A DNA stretch of 6,895 nt from Thermoflexales bacterium (GTDB lineage Bacteria > Chloroflexota > Anaerolineae > Fen-1058). Shown piece after piece: positions 1 to 5,084 of the stretch. Each line of letters starts with the position of its first letter. Position 1 is the stretch's first letter. The stretch spans positions 1-6,895 of the forward strand of contig JAUQXD010001242.1 in assembly GCA_030834835.1 (NCBI GenBank), read 5' to 3'. The notes under the pieces were generated by a model. That model was not told the DNA's origin. It was given only the letters and a program-made list of their open reading frames with translations, and searched no databases. The position numbers and the translations under genes were made by a program.

Positions 1-815
1 ACGCTGCCGTACACCCAGCGCTGCACGCCGGTGCGGCCGTGCGTCGCCATGACGATCAGATCGGTTCCGTATGTTTCGACGAATTCGTAGATGTTGTCGG
101 CGGCCGGGCCGACGCGCACCTCCGTTTTGATCTCAAGACCCGATTGGGTGTAGCTGGCCGATCGGGCTGTAAGATAATCCGCCGCTTCATCAATCAAATC
201 CTGCTGCATCCGGCGGCCCAGCCCGCGTTCCACTTCATCCAGCGATCCATCGATGGCGGCATAAGGCACGCAGCGCAGCAGGGTCACGTCGGCGTGCAGA
301 CGCTGCGCCAGTTCGAGACCGGGTTCTAAGGCGCGTTCGCTCAATTCCGAGCCGTCCAGGGTGATGGCCATCTTCTGAATAGGATCCGGGGCGCGGATAG
401 CCAGCACGGGACAGGGCGCGGTGCGCAGGACTTTTTCGGTGACACTGCCCAGCACCCAGCGTGTGAGGCCGGAATAGCCGTGCGTGGACATGACGATGAG
501 GTCGGCGCGTTCGGCGGCGGCGGTGTCCACGATGGCGCTGGCGACATCGCCTTCCGGCATGAGCGTGGTGAGTTTAACTTCCGGCGGTTGAGCCAGGCGC
601 ACGCCGTCCAGATAAGCGCGAATTTCGCGGCGGGCCACTTCCAACGAGCGGCCAGTGGGCGGCTCGTGCGAACCGGTGGTCGTTGGCACGCGGGCCAGCA
701 GCAGGTGGGCGTCCGCCGATTGGGCGTCCGCCGATCGGGCGGCGGCCAGCGCCGGGGGCAAAGCGCGTTCGCTGAGGGGCGAGCCATCGAGGGGAACGAG
801 AATCTTGCTAAACAT
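1..815 (-). CDS. Tandem-domain universal stress protein (3' end cut by window edge)
   Basis: The frame is open from an ATG at 815 to the left edge, giving 271 residues with no stop in the window. Two UspA-like domains are visible. Domain 1 (about 1-143) has the N-terminal KILVPLDGS strand with D10 and the nucleotide-loop pattern x-TH-G113-(9 residues)-G123-S124. Domain 2 (about 147 onward) repeats ITLDGS (D154) and TH-G260-(9)-G270-S271. The first glycine of the G2xG9xG(S/T) pattern is Ser110 in domain 1 and Ala257 in domain 2, a common variation in ATP-binding USPs. Probably a soluble cytosolic ATP-binding stress protein; the partner is unknown. The start is set by an AAGGA box five bases upstream. 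Only a few residues should be missing at the C terminus. The loop after helix 1 carries an in-frame 15-bp duplication. Family assignment is firm; the physiological role is not visible. Confidence 0.95.
   Translation of the reverse strand, partial: MFSKILVPLDGSPLSERALPPALAAARSADAQSADAHLLLARVPTTTGSHEPPTGRSLEVARREIRAYLDGVRLAQPPEVKLTTLMPEGDVASAIVDTAAAERADLIVMSTHGYSGLTRWVLGSVTEKVLRTAPCPVLAIRAPDPIQKMAITLDGSELSERALEPGLELAQRLHADVTLLRCVPYAAIDGSLDEVERGLGRRMQQDLIDEAADYLTARSASYTQSGLEIKTEVRVGPAADNIYEFVETYGTDLIVMATHGRTGVQRWVYGS
706..735 (-). repeat. Exact 15-bp tandem duplication inside the USP coding region
   Basis: Plus-strand 706-720 and 721-735 are identical (TGGGCGTCCGCCGAT). On the coding strand this gives two SADA units in a row (RSADA then QSADA, residues 27-36), lengthening the loop between the first helix and second strand of USP domain 1 by five residues. 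The reading frame is kept. Confidence 0.9.
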
Positions 816-942
816 GAGTGTCCTTAGAGGTACAAATTACCCTTCTAGCATCACCCAAATGGGCCATAGCGCCTAGTGGCGGATGTCACAGAAAGAGGGG
901 GAAGTCTGTTGGGAGGAAGCGGGATGGAGCGAGGGAGAGATG
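816..942. other. Upstream region of the left-edge USP, no clear promoter
   Basis: This 127-bp gap holds the USP ribosome-binding site and a short dyad CGCC-TAGT-GGCG at 870-881. No convincing -35/-10 pair was found: a GTGACA hexamer on the minus strand (884-889) has only weak -10 partners at poor spacing. The far end is purine-rich on the plus strand (about 895-940). Confidence 0.4.
821..825 (-). promoter_or_regulatory. Ribosome binding site of the left-edge USP
   Basis: AAGGA on the minus strand, five bases before the ATG at 815. It fixes the start of the truncated USP gene, whose reading frame has no stop inside the window. Confidence 0.7.
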
Positions 943-1017
943 GGGTGACAGGGTGAAGAGGTGACAAGGTGATCCGTTGCAAAGAGATCACCTTGTCGCC
1001 GTGTCACCCCGTCACTC
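943..1017. repeat. Long imperfect inverted repeat after the unknown gene, possible terminator
   Basis: Arms 943-974 and 986-1017 pair over about 32 bp with roughly six mismatches around an 11-base loop (975-985). The apical 12 bp (ACAAGGTGATC preceded by G) pair perfectly. The arms are built from repeated GGTGACA-like units, a degenerate short-period sequence. It begins two bases past the stop codon of the 1020-1754 gene, so it could stop transcription or protect the 3' end. No T tract follows on the minus strand, so it is not a canonical intrinsic terminator. It may equally be a copy of a dispersed genomic repeat. Confidence 0.75.
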
Positions 1018-1019
1018 TG

Positions 1020-1754
1020 TCATGCAACAGGCGTTTTCTTCACGGTCTTTTTGGCAGATGGCTGGCGCGCGCTGACTTCATACCCCCACTGGCCCAACTC
1101 CGGCGTGACTTTGCCGTTGAAGCGCTTGACCACAATCTGCACGGCGGCGGCTTGCAGCAAATCGAGCAGTTTTGCCGCCGTATCGAGGGTTTGCTGAGTG
1201 CCGGTGGTGCGCTGGCTCTTGCCCGTCTGCCGCGCGCCCAGGTTGTTTTGCAGGCCGGTCACGACCTTATCGACATCGGCCAACACCGGCGCCTTGAAGC
1301 GCTCGGCGGCAGGCCGCGCCCGCTCGGCAGTGGCGTACTGCGCCAGTACCTTGACGATCGCCGCGCGACCGTCGGGGATGAGAATCGTGCCACTGCGCTT
1401 GCCGGTCTGCTTGATGTCGAAGCCCCACTTACTCGCCTCGGCGGGCGTCTCGGCAAATTCATACAGCATGGTTCGATGAATCTTCTTGATGAGAACGACG
1501 GACTGTTTGTCCAGTGCCTTCACTTCTTCCGAGGACAACACGCGCTGACTTTCGCCGCTGGCCTTCAAGTCCAGCGCTGCGCCGCTCTGCTCGTACAGGG
1601 CGCGGACGTCTTCCGTATAGACGGTGCGCGCTGAGACGGCGAGGGTGTCTTCTTTGGCGAGGAAGGCGGAACAGAGGGTGAAGATTTTAGATGCAGCACG
1701 GGGCAATGGAAAACCGATGTCGTACTTGCCGAGGGTATCAAAACCAACTTTCAT
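1020..1754 (-). CDS. Uncharacterised 244-residue protein with two W-G-[FY]-[DE]-[IV] segments
   Basis: I do not recognise this protein. The ATG at 1754 is chosen because GGAGG lies eight bases upstream; the frame stays open 20 codons further, but those overlap the dyads in the leader. The product is soluble-looking, with no signal peptide or membrane span, and largely helical with many Ala, Lys and Gln. Two segments resemble each other: a helix ending TPAEASKWGFDIKQTGKR (about 74-110) and a helix ending TPELGQWGYEVSA (about 178-229), suggesting an internal duplication. The middle (about 125-180) is rich in charged residues and Thr/Gln. The C terminus is basic (SAKKTVKKTP), which could contact nucleic acid, though that is only inference. 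Upstream lies the 41-bp dyad array, so the gene may be tightly regulated. Codon use fits a real gene. Function unknown. Confidence 0.85.
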   Translation of the reverse strand: MKVGFDTLGKYDIGFPLPRAASKIFTLCSAFLAKEDTLAVSARTVYTEDVRALYEQSGAALDLKASGESQRVLSSEEVKALDKQSVVLIKKIHRTMLYEFAETPAEASKWGFDIKQTGKRSGTILIPDGRAAIVKVLAQYATAERARPAAERFKAPVLADVDKVVTGLQNNLGARQTGKSQRTTGTQQTLDTAAKLLDLLQAAAVQIVVKRFNGKVTPELGQWGYEVSARQPSAKKTVKKTPVA

Positions 1755-1762
1755 GAACACAT

Positions 1763-1767
1763 CCTCC
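1763..1767 (-). promoter_or_regulatory. Ribosome binding site of the uncharacterised gene
   Basis: GGAGG on the minus strand, eight bases before the ATG at 1754. It supports this start over the in-frame ATG at 1814. Confidence 0.75.
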
Positions 1768-1782
1768 GGGAGAGATTTAGTT

Positions 1783-1834
1783 GATCGCGGGCGATCTGTG
1801 AAACCATCGCCCACGATTCAATCTTTGAATGGTG
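1783..1834 (-). promoter_or_regulatory. Three overlapping inverted repeats in the leader of the uncharacterised gene
   Basis: In the direction of transcription the region holds three dyads. The first is 1834-1825 with 1821-1812 (arms CACgATTCAA and TTGAATgGTG, one G:G mismatch, 3-base loop). The second is 1812-1806 with 1795-1789 (GGGCGAT/ATCGCCC, perfect, 10-base loop). The third is 1796-1791 with 1788-1783 (GATCGC-GG-GCGATC, a perfect palindrome around two bases). The second and third share bases and cannot form together. The last ends about 15 bases before the ribosome-binding site. They could be operator dyads or alternative RNA hairpins; no promoter could be placed confidently relative to them. 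Confidence 0.5.
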
Positions 1835-2011
1835 TTTTATGGATCACCTGACCAGGATTCGTCCCCAGACGTGTGATCTATGGATCATAGTTCCGGGATT
1901 CGTTCGCAGATGTGTGATCTATGGATCACCTGACCGGGATTCGCTCCCAGATGTGTGATCTATGGATCACAGTAGCAGAGATGAACCCTGGCAGGGTGAT
2001 CTATGGATCAC
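1832..2011. repeat. Five-copy array of a GTGATC-N4-GATCAC dyad at exact 41-bp period
   Basis: The core TATGGATCA occurs at 1838, 1879, 1920, 1961 and 2002, each exactly 41 bp apart. The dyads span 1832-1847 (left half degenerate), 1873-1888 (one mismatch), 1914-1929, 1955-1970 and 1996-2011 (the last three perfect, GTGATC-TATG-GATCAC). The spacers of the first three units are similar and contain a GGATTCG element; the fourth spacer has diverged although its flanking dyads are intact. After the fifth dyad a GAGCGAATC element appears, the reverse complement of the spacer element. The array sits between the kinase stop and the leader of the 1020-1754 gene. It resembles a multi-site operator or iteron-like set, but the binding protein is unknown. 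Confidence 0.9.
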
Positions 2012-2049
2012 TTGCCCACGAGCGAATCGGACCGGGAAAGTACGCTGAT

Positions 2050-4056
2050 TCACCAAAGCCGCCAGCCGCCCCTAGCTTTCTTTCGAGCGCTTTCAATAAC
2101 TGACATCGTCTCGCGTATCTTGGCGTCTGGATTGAGAGTATAGCTGGTGTTGCAGGCACTAAAAGCACGCTCAAATACTTGAGAGGCCTCCTCGCGATTG
2201 CCGCTCTCTAGGCTCTGTTTACCAAGGCGATACAATATAATAGACAGATGATGACAAGCTGTGGAAAATTTGCCCACCATCATCTTGGCAAGCTTATCCT
2301 CTAAAATTTTTGAATACGCGTCAACGGCCAATTGGAGTGCGCTCGCGGCAGTTTCGAACCGTTTCGTTGCGCCGGGATACTGGAACCATCCGACGAATTC
2401 GAGTTCTTCAGCCACTCGTATGAAAAAGGCTGCCGCGTCCTCTTCTCGCGAAACTAGACTCGTTAACGTTTGGAAAGTCGTGAAAGCGGCATCGAATTGA
2501 TCAAGGTCAATGTATGCCTTGATAATCTCTAAATAGGCGTCACCAAGCCATAATCGACCCCTATCGACCCAAAAAGAACCGTGCCAGCATGTCGCATCAA
2601 ACAAAGATTGATTGGGCCAAGTCATGTTAATTGCTTTTAACAACACGGGGATAGCCTGCTCGGATTTCTTGGATTTGCCAAGAGCAGTTGTCACCTCTGG
2701 ATTGTCTGGTTTCAGGGTCAGCGCTTGTTGGTATTCACTAACAGATTGTTCTTCGTTTACCCAAAACAGAATTCTGCCGAGGTTATAATGCATATCGGCA
2801 GAGTCGGGTTTAGTGGCTGTTGCAAGTAAATATGCCGATAAGATGTTACTATCAACTTTGCCCTCAAGCGCAATACGCGGATAATAATGATCAACAACTG
2901 AAAAAGGATCGATAAGAATGGCATTTTGATAGGCTTCAACTGCTTTGGTTGCTAATTTTTGCGATTCATATCCTTCTGCCTGCTCGATCCAGGCGTGCGC
3001 CAACTCGCTAATAGCTTCTGGAAATTCTCTCCACCTGTTGACGGCTTGCTGGAATTGAACAATGGCTTGCTCCCAATTGTTTTCTGTTTTGAACCGTATC
3101 CCCTGGTCAAAATAGCTCTGAGCAATGCTCCTGTCTTGGGTAGGGATTCTCGCAGGCAATTTGACAGGAGTGTTAGCCTCACCGCCAAGAAGCGCCAGTA
3201 ATTCTGAATCTGTTGGCCTCAGTTCGGGTTGTTTTGCCAATGCGCTTGCAACAATGCTGCCGATTGCAGGATCAATATCGGGCCTGAGCGTCGCAAGAGC
3301 AATGGGTGGCTTGGTGCATACCACTTCTGATAGTATGTCAAACATTTTAGCTTGAATGCGAAACATATTGCTGTCTGATGTGGCTCGGGCTTTCTTTTCA
3401 ATTTCAGAAATGTCAATGTAGTGTCGTCCTGCTAGCATTTCGTAAAGTACCACACCAATTTGATATACGTCACTTCGTGCGTCTACTACCTGCCCCAATA
3501 CTTGTTCTGGTGACATGTAGATTAATGAGCCGGGTTGGAAACCGGCTTGGGTCATTGCCGCGCCGCCCATACTTCTTGGAACGTGGGCAATGCCAAAATC
3601 GCTCACTTTTGCACGTCCATCTTCAGTTAGCAGAATATTTTCAGGCTTGATATCTCGATGGATGATTCCTTTGGCGTGAACAGCAGAGAGACCTCTACAC
3701 ACGTCACTGATAATGCTTACTGCTTGTTTAACACCAAGTTGGCCTTGCTCATTCAGTAAGGAGCGCAAACTGCCGCCACTAATGTATTCCATTATAAGGA
3801 ACACATTAGATCCAATAACTTTGAGCGCATAAATCGTGACAATGTTAGAATGACTTAACCCGCCAGCCGTACGCGCCTCTTGCATAAAGCGCTTCATGCC
3901 AGCTACCTCCGCCCGCTGATTGACGAGGAGTTCCTTAATCGCCGCAGGACGTGCCAACAGTGTGTCATGCGCAAGATAGACTGTTCCAAAACTACCCTGT
4001 CCTATGGGACGAATAACGCGATATTCTTCAAGTTGTTGTTCAGGAGAAAGGGGCAT
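2050..4056 (-). CDS. Soluble Ser/Thr protein kinase with C-terminal TPR region
   Basis: A 668-residue Hanks-type kinase of the PknB-like group. The kinase domain (about 10-292) has every catalytic element: glycine loop G19-Q-G-S-F-G24, lysine K41, helix-C E60, HRDIKPEN (D135, K137, N140), DFG (D153), SPE (182-184), D196 and R280. It should be active and phosphorylate Ser/Thr of unknown proteins. The rest (about 310-660) is helical with TPR-like units, for example 311-344, 350-383, 420-450 and 505-535, probably for protein contacts. No membrane span or extracellular sensor is seen, unlike classic PknB, so it is probably cytosolic. The ATG at 4056 is chosen because AAGGAG lies four bases upstream; an in-frame TTG at 4071 would leave no such site. 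Base composition is clearly lower in GC than its neighbours (about 42% in one 60-base sample), hinting at separate acquisition. Substrates might include neighbouring stress proteins, but that is speculation. Confidence 0.95.
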   Translation of the reverse strand: MPLSPEQQLEEYRVIRPIGQGSFGTVYLAHDTLLARPAAIKELLVNQRAEVAGMKRFMQEARTAGGLSHSNIVTIYALKVIGSNVFLIMEYISGGSLRSLLNEQGQLGVKQAVSIISDVCRGLSAVHAKGIIHRDIKPENILLTEDGRAKVSDFGIAHVPRSMGGAAMTQAGFQPGSLIYMSPEQVLGQVVDARSDVYQIGVVLYEMLAGRHYIDISEIEKKARATSDSNMFRIQAKMFDILSEVVCTKPPIALATLRPDIDPAIGSIVASALAKQPELRPTDSELLALLGGEANTPVKLPARIPTQDRSIAQSYFDQGIRFKTENNWEQAIVQFQQAVNRWREFPEAISELAHAWIEQAEGYESQKLATKAVEAYQNAILIDPFSVVDHYYPRIALEGKVDSNILSAYLLATATKPDSADMHYNLGRILFWVNEEQSVSEYQQALTLKPDNPEVTTALGKSKKSEQAIPVLLKAINMTWPNQSLFDATCWHGSFWVDRGRLWLGDAYLEIIKAYIDLDQFDAAFTTFQTLTSLVSREEDAAAFFIRVAEELEFVGWFQYPGATKRFETAASALQLAVDAYSKILEDKLAKMMVGKFSTACHHLSIILYRLGKQSLESGNREEASQVFERAFSACNTSYTLNPDAKIRETMSVIESARKKARGGWRLW

Positions 4057-4060
4057 GGCG

Positions 4061-4066
4061 CTCCTT
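4061..4066 (-). promoter_or_regulatory. Ribosome binding site deciding the kinase start
   Basis: AAGGAG on the minus strand, four bases before the ATG at 4056. It lies inside the frame extension that would begin at the TTG at 4071, so it argues for the ATG. Confidence 0.8.
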
Positions 4067-4102
4067 GTCAAACTAAAGATATTGATAGATGGGCTTCCTC
4101 AT

Positions 4103-4174
4103 CAAATGAATTCGGTTTCTTCTACTACAAGTCGGTTTAGAGCCGACTTCGAGTATCAGGCCGCAATTCATTTG
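4103..4174 (-). promoter_or_regulatory. Nested inverted repeats in the kinase leader
   Basis: The outer arms 4103-4112 (CAAATGAATT) and 4165-4174 (AATTCATTTG) are perfect 10-bp complements. The pairing continues with CGG 4113-4115 and CCG 4161-4163 if C4164 is bulged. Inside lies a second dyad, AAGTCGG 4129-4135 with CCGACTT 4143-4149, around a 7-base loop. If transcription begins near 4192 the whole structure would be in the 5' untranslated RNA, ending about 45 bases before the start codon. It matches no riboswitch I recognise and no T tract follows. Confidence 0.5.
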
Positions 4175-4199
4175 TGGTGTACTTGCAGCCAGCCCGTAT

Positions 4200-4229
4200 A
4201 GTGTACGCCAATTTACCTTGGCGCGTCAA
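4200..4229 (-). promoter_or_regulatory. Candidate kinase promoter
   Basis: On the minus strand, TTGACG (4229-4224, five of six matches to the -35 consensus) and TACACT (4205-4200, four of six to the -10) are separated by 18 bp. The predicted start of transcription is near 4192, leaving a leader of about 136 bases. The call rests on consensus matching alone. Confidence 0.45.
4206..4223. promoter_or_regulatory. Perfect dyad CGCCAA-N6-TTGGCG filling the promoter spacer
   Basis: The arms CGCCAA (4206-4211) and TTGGCG (4218-4223) are perfect complements around six bases. The 18-bp dyad occupies exactly the spacer between the candidate -35 and -10 hexamers of the kinase gene, where a bound dimer would be expected to block RNA polymerase. 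No regulator gene is in the window. Confidence 0.5.
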
Positions 4230-4324
4230 TACGGGAAAGTACTTATTTCATGGCAGATCGGAGCATTTTGGGTAACAGACATCACGGATCGGGGCGTGTC
4301 AACCATCCTGTTTTTGAAGGCAAC
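4230..4324. other. Intergenic DNA between kinase promoter and Hsp20 terminator, nothing recognised
   Basis: With the promoter, leader and terminator, this completes the roughly 324-bp gap between the kinase start and the Hsp20 stop. I see no gene or clear motif in this part on either strand. Confidence 0.5.
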
Positions 4325-4362
4325 AAAAAGACCTGTCAGGTTTCTAAAAACCTGACAGGTCT
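4325..4362 (-). terminator. Rho-independent terminator of the Hsp20 gene
   Basis: The arms 4348-4362 and 4329-4343 (AGACCTGTCAGGTTT on the plus strand) form a perfect 15-bp stem around a 4-base CTAA loop. On the minus strand it is followed by a T tract (4329-4325). It begins 18 bases after the Hsp20 stop codon. Its stem sequence is also of a kind often seen as a dispersed intergenic repeat, so the terminator may derive from a repeat family. Confidence 0.85.
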
Positions 4363-4380
4363 AACTGTGGCTTACGCCGG

Positions 4381-4836
4381 TTACTTCGTCTTTACTTTAA
4401 TCGACTTCGGTTTGGCCTGTTCCGCCTTGGGCAGGGTCAGCGTCAGCACGCCGTGCTCGAATTTGGCGTCGGCTTTGTCGGCGGTGACCAGCGAGGGCAG
4501 GGTCAGACTGCGCTCGAACTTGCCGAAACGGCGCTCCTGCCGCAGATAGCTCCCCTGCTCAATCTTCTCTTCGCTGGCCGTCTCGCCCCGGATCGTCAGC
4601 ACGTCGCCCGTCACCGACACGTCGATGTCTTCCGGCTTGATGCCCGGCACCGACGCCTTGACGATGAGGCTGTCTTTGGTCTCGATCACGTCCATCGCCA
4701 CACTCAGCGCTTCGGCATCGAACGGCGCCAGCCACGAGCCAGGGCGAATGAACGAATCTTCGACCAGGCGGTTCATTGCTTCACGCAGACTCATCATTTC
4801 CTTGAACGGTTCCCAACGCTCAACTGCATTTGCCAT
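4381..4836 (-). CDS. hsp20: Small heat shock protein (Hsp20/alpha-crystallin family)
   Basis: A 151-residue ATP-independent holdase chaperone of the cytosol that binds unfolding proteins and forms oligomers. The N-terminal arm (1-44, beginning MANAVERWEPFKEM) is typical of bacterial class A sHsps. The alpha-crystallin domain spans about 45-138, with the SVPGIKPEDIDV segment (67-79), FGKFERSLTLP (104-114) and the hallmark GVLTLTLPK (129-137). The C-terminal tail carries an I-x-V motif (I146-K-V148) of the type used for oligomer docking. Length is normal for the family. The ATG at 4836 is chosen over the in-frame ATG at 4866 because GAGGAGGT lies six bases upstream of it. The gene is probably monocistronic, with a terminator 18 bases downstream. 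No CIRCE element is seen upstream, so the heat-shock control, if any, is not evident. Confidence 0.97.
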   Translation of the reverse strand: MANAVERWEPFKEMMSLREAMNRLVEDSFIRPGSWLAPFDAEALSVAMDVIETKDSLIVKASVPGIKPEDIDVSVTGDVLTIRGETASEEKIEQGSYLRQERRFGKFERSLTLPSLVTADKADAKFEHGVLTLTLPKAEQAKPKSIKVKTK

Positions 4837-4842
4837 GTCAGC

Positions 4843-4850
4843 ACCTCCTC
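4843..4850 (-). promoter_or_regulatory. Strong ribosome binding site deciding the Hsp20 start
   Basis: GAGGAGGT on the minus strand, six bases before the ATG at 4836. It lies within the ten-codon extension that would start at 4866, ruling that start out in practice. Confidence 0.85.
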
Positions 4851-4866
4851 TGCGAATTTCGCCCAT

Positions 4867-4872
4867 AGTATA
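4867..4872 (-). promoter_or_regulatory. Possible -10 element of the Hsp20 promoter
   Basis: TATACT on the minus strand (five of six matches to the sigma-70 -10) would place transcription start near 4860, about 24 bases before the start codon. No good -35 hexamer lies at 16-18 bp, so an alternative sigma factor or an activator is possible. Confidence 0.3.
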
Positions 4873-4896
4873 GCCAGATTGTGTTAGAGGAGAGCT

Positions 4897-5084
4897 AGCG
4901 AAATGTTGGTAAATTGGTAGATTAGGGAGCGGTAGATTGGTGACTGGTGAACTGGTAGATCAGGGAGCGGTAGATTGGTAACTGGCCAACCGGTCAATCG
5001 GCGACTGGTCGATTGGTGAACTGATCACCGATTGACCGATCACCAATCGACTAATCTACCAATGTACTAATCCCCAATCTACCG
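4897..5084. repeat. Intergenic block of GGTAGATTGG-type direct and inverted repeats
   Basis: Short units resembling GGTAGATTGGT and ACTGGT fill the gap between the upstream USP and Hsp20. Two 38-bp direct copies lie back to back (4916-4953 and 4954-4991, 33 of 38 identical). Inverted pairs include 5009-5019 with 5040-5050 (11 bp perfect, TCGATTGGTGA) and 4968-4978 with 5074-5084 (11 bp perfect). The whole block could fold into one long imperfect hairpin. Its right end overlaps the stop codon of the USP gene at 5079-5081. It is probably a member of a dispersed repeat family; a role as terminator or mRNA 3' stabiliser is possible. Confidence 0.85.

Noticed and set aside
341..787. Minus-strand open frame of 148 codons
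   Set aside because: It is out of frame with the UspA-type coding frame starting at 815, which has a good ribosome-binding site and both USP signatures. The alternative frame gives a Pro/Arg-rich product.
969..1634. Plus-strand open frame of 221 codons antisense to the 244-residue gene
   Set aside because: It starts inside the hairpin region, reads as low-complexity Arg/Leu/Gly, and lacks a ribosome-binding site. Long antisense frames are expected opposite GC-rich genes.
1755..1814. ATG at 1814 as start of the 244-residue gene
   Set aside because: The added 20 codons lie over the leader dyads and the GGAGG box before 1754; no ribosome-binding site precedes 1814.
1954..1971. CRP/FNR-type site
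   Set aside because: TGTGA and TCACA are present but separated by eight bases, not the six of a CRP site, and the same spacing recurs in the array.
1832..2011. CRISPR array
   Set aside because: The period is constant, but the spacers of the first three units are similar to each other, the conserved core is only about 16 bp, and no cas gene is present.
1921..2103. Small plus-strand gene over the 41-bp array
   Set aside because: Its codons simply read through the repeat units and the antisense of the kinase 3' end, with no ribosome-binding site.
4054..4071. TTG at 4071 as kinase start
   Set aside because: The AAGGAG box lies inside this extension, four bases before the ATG at 4056, and no site precedes the TTG.
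4837..5078. CIRCE or other HrcA-type operator for Hsp20
   Set aside because: No TTAGCACTC-N9-GAGTGCTAA-like dyad is visible; the gap holds the repeat block and only a lone -10-like hexamer.
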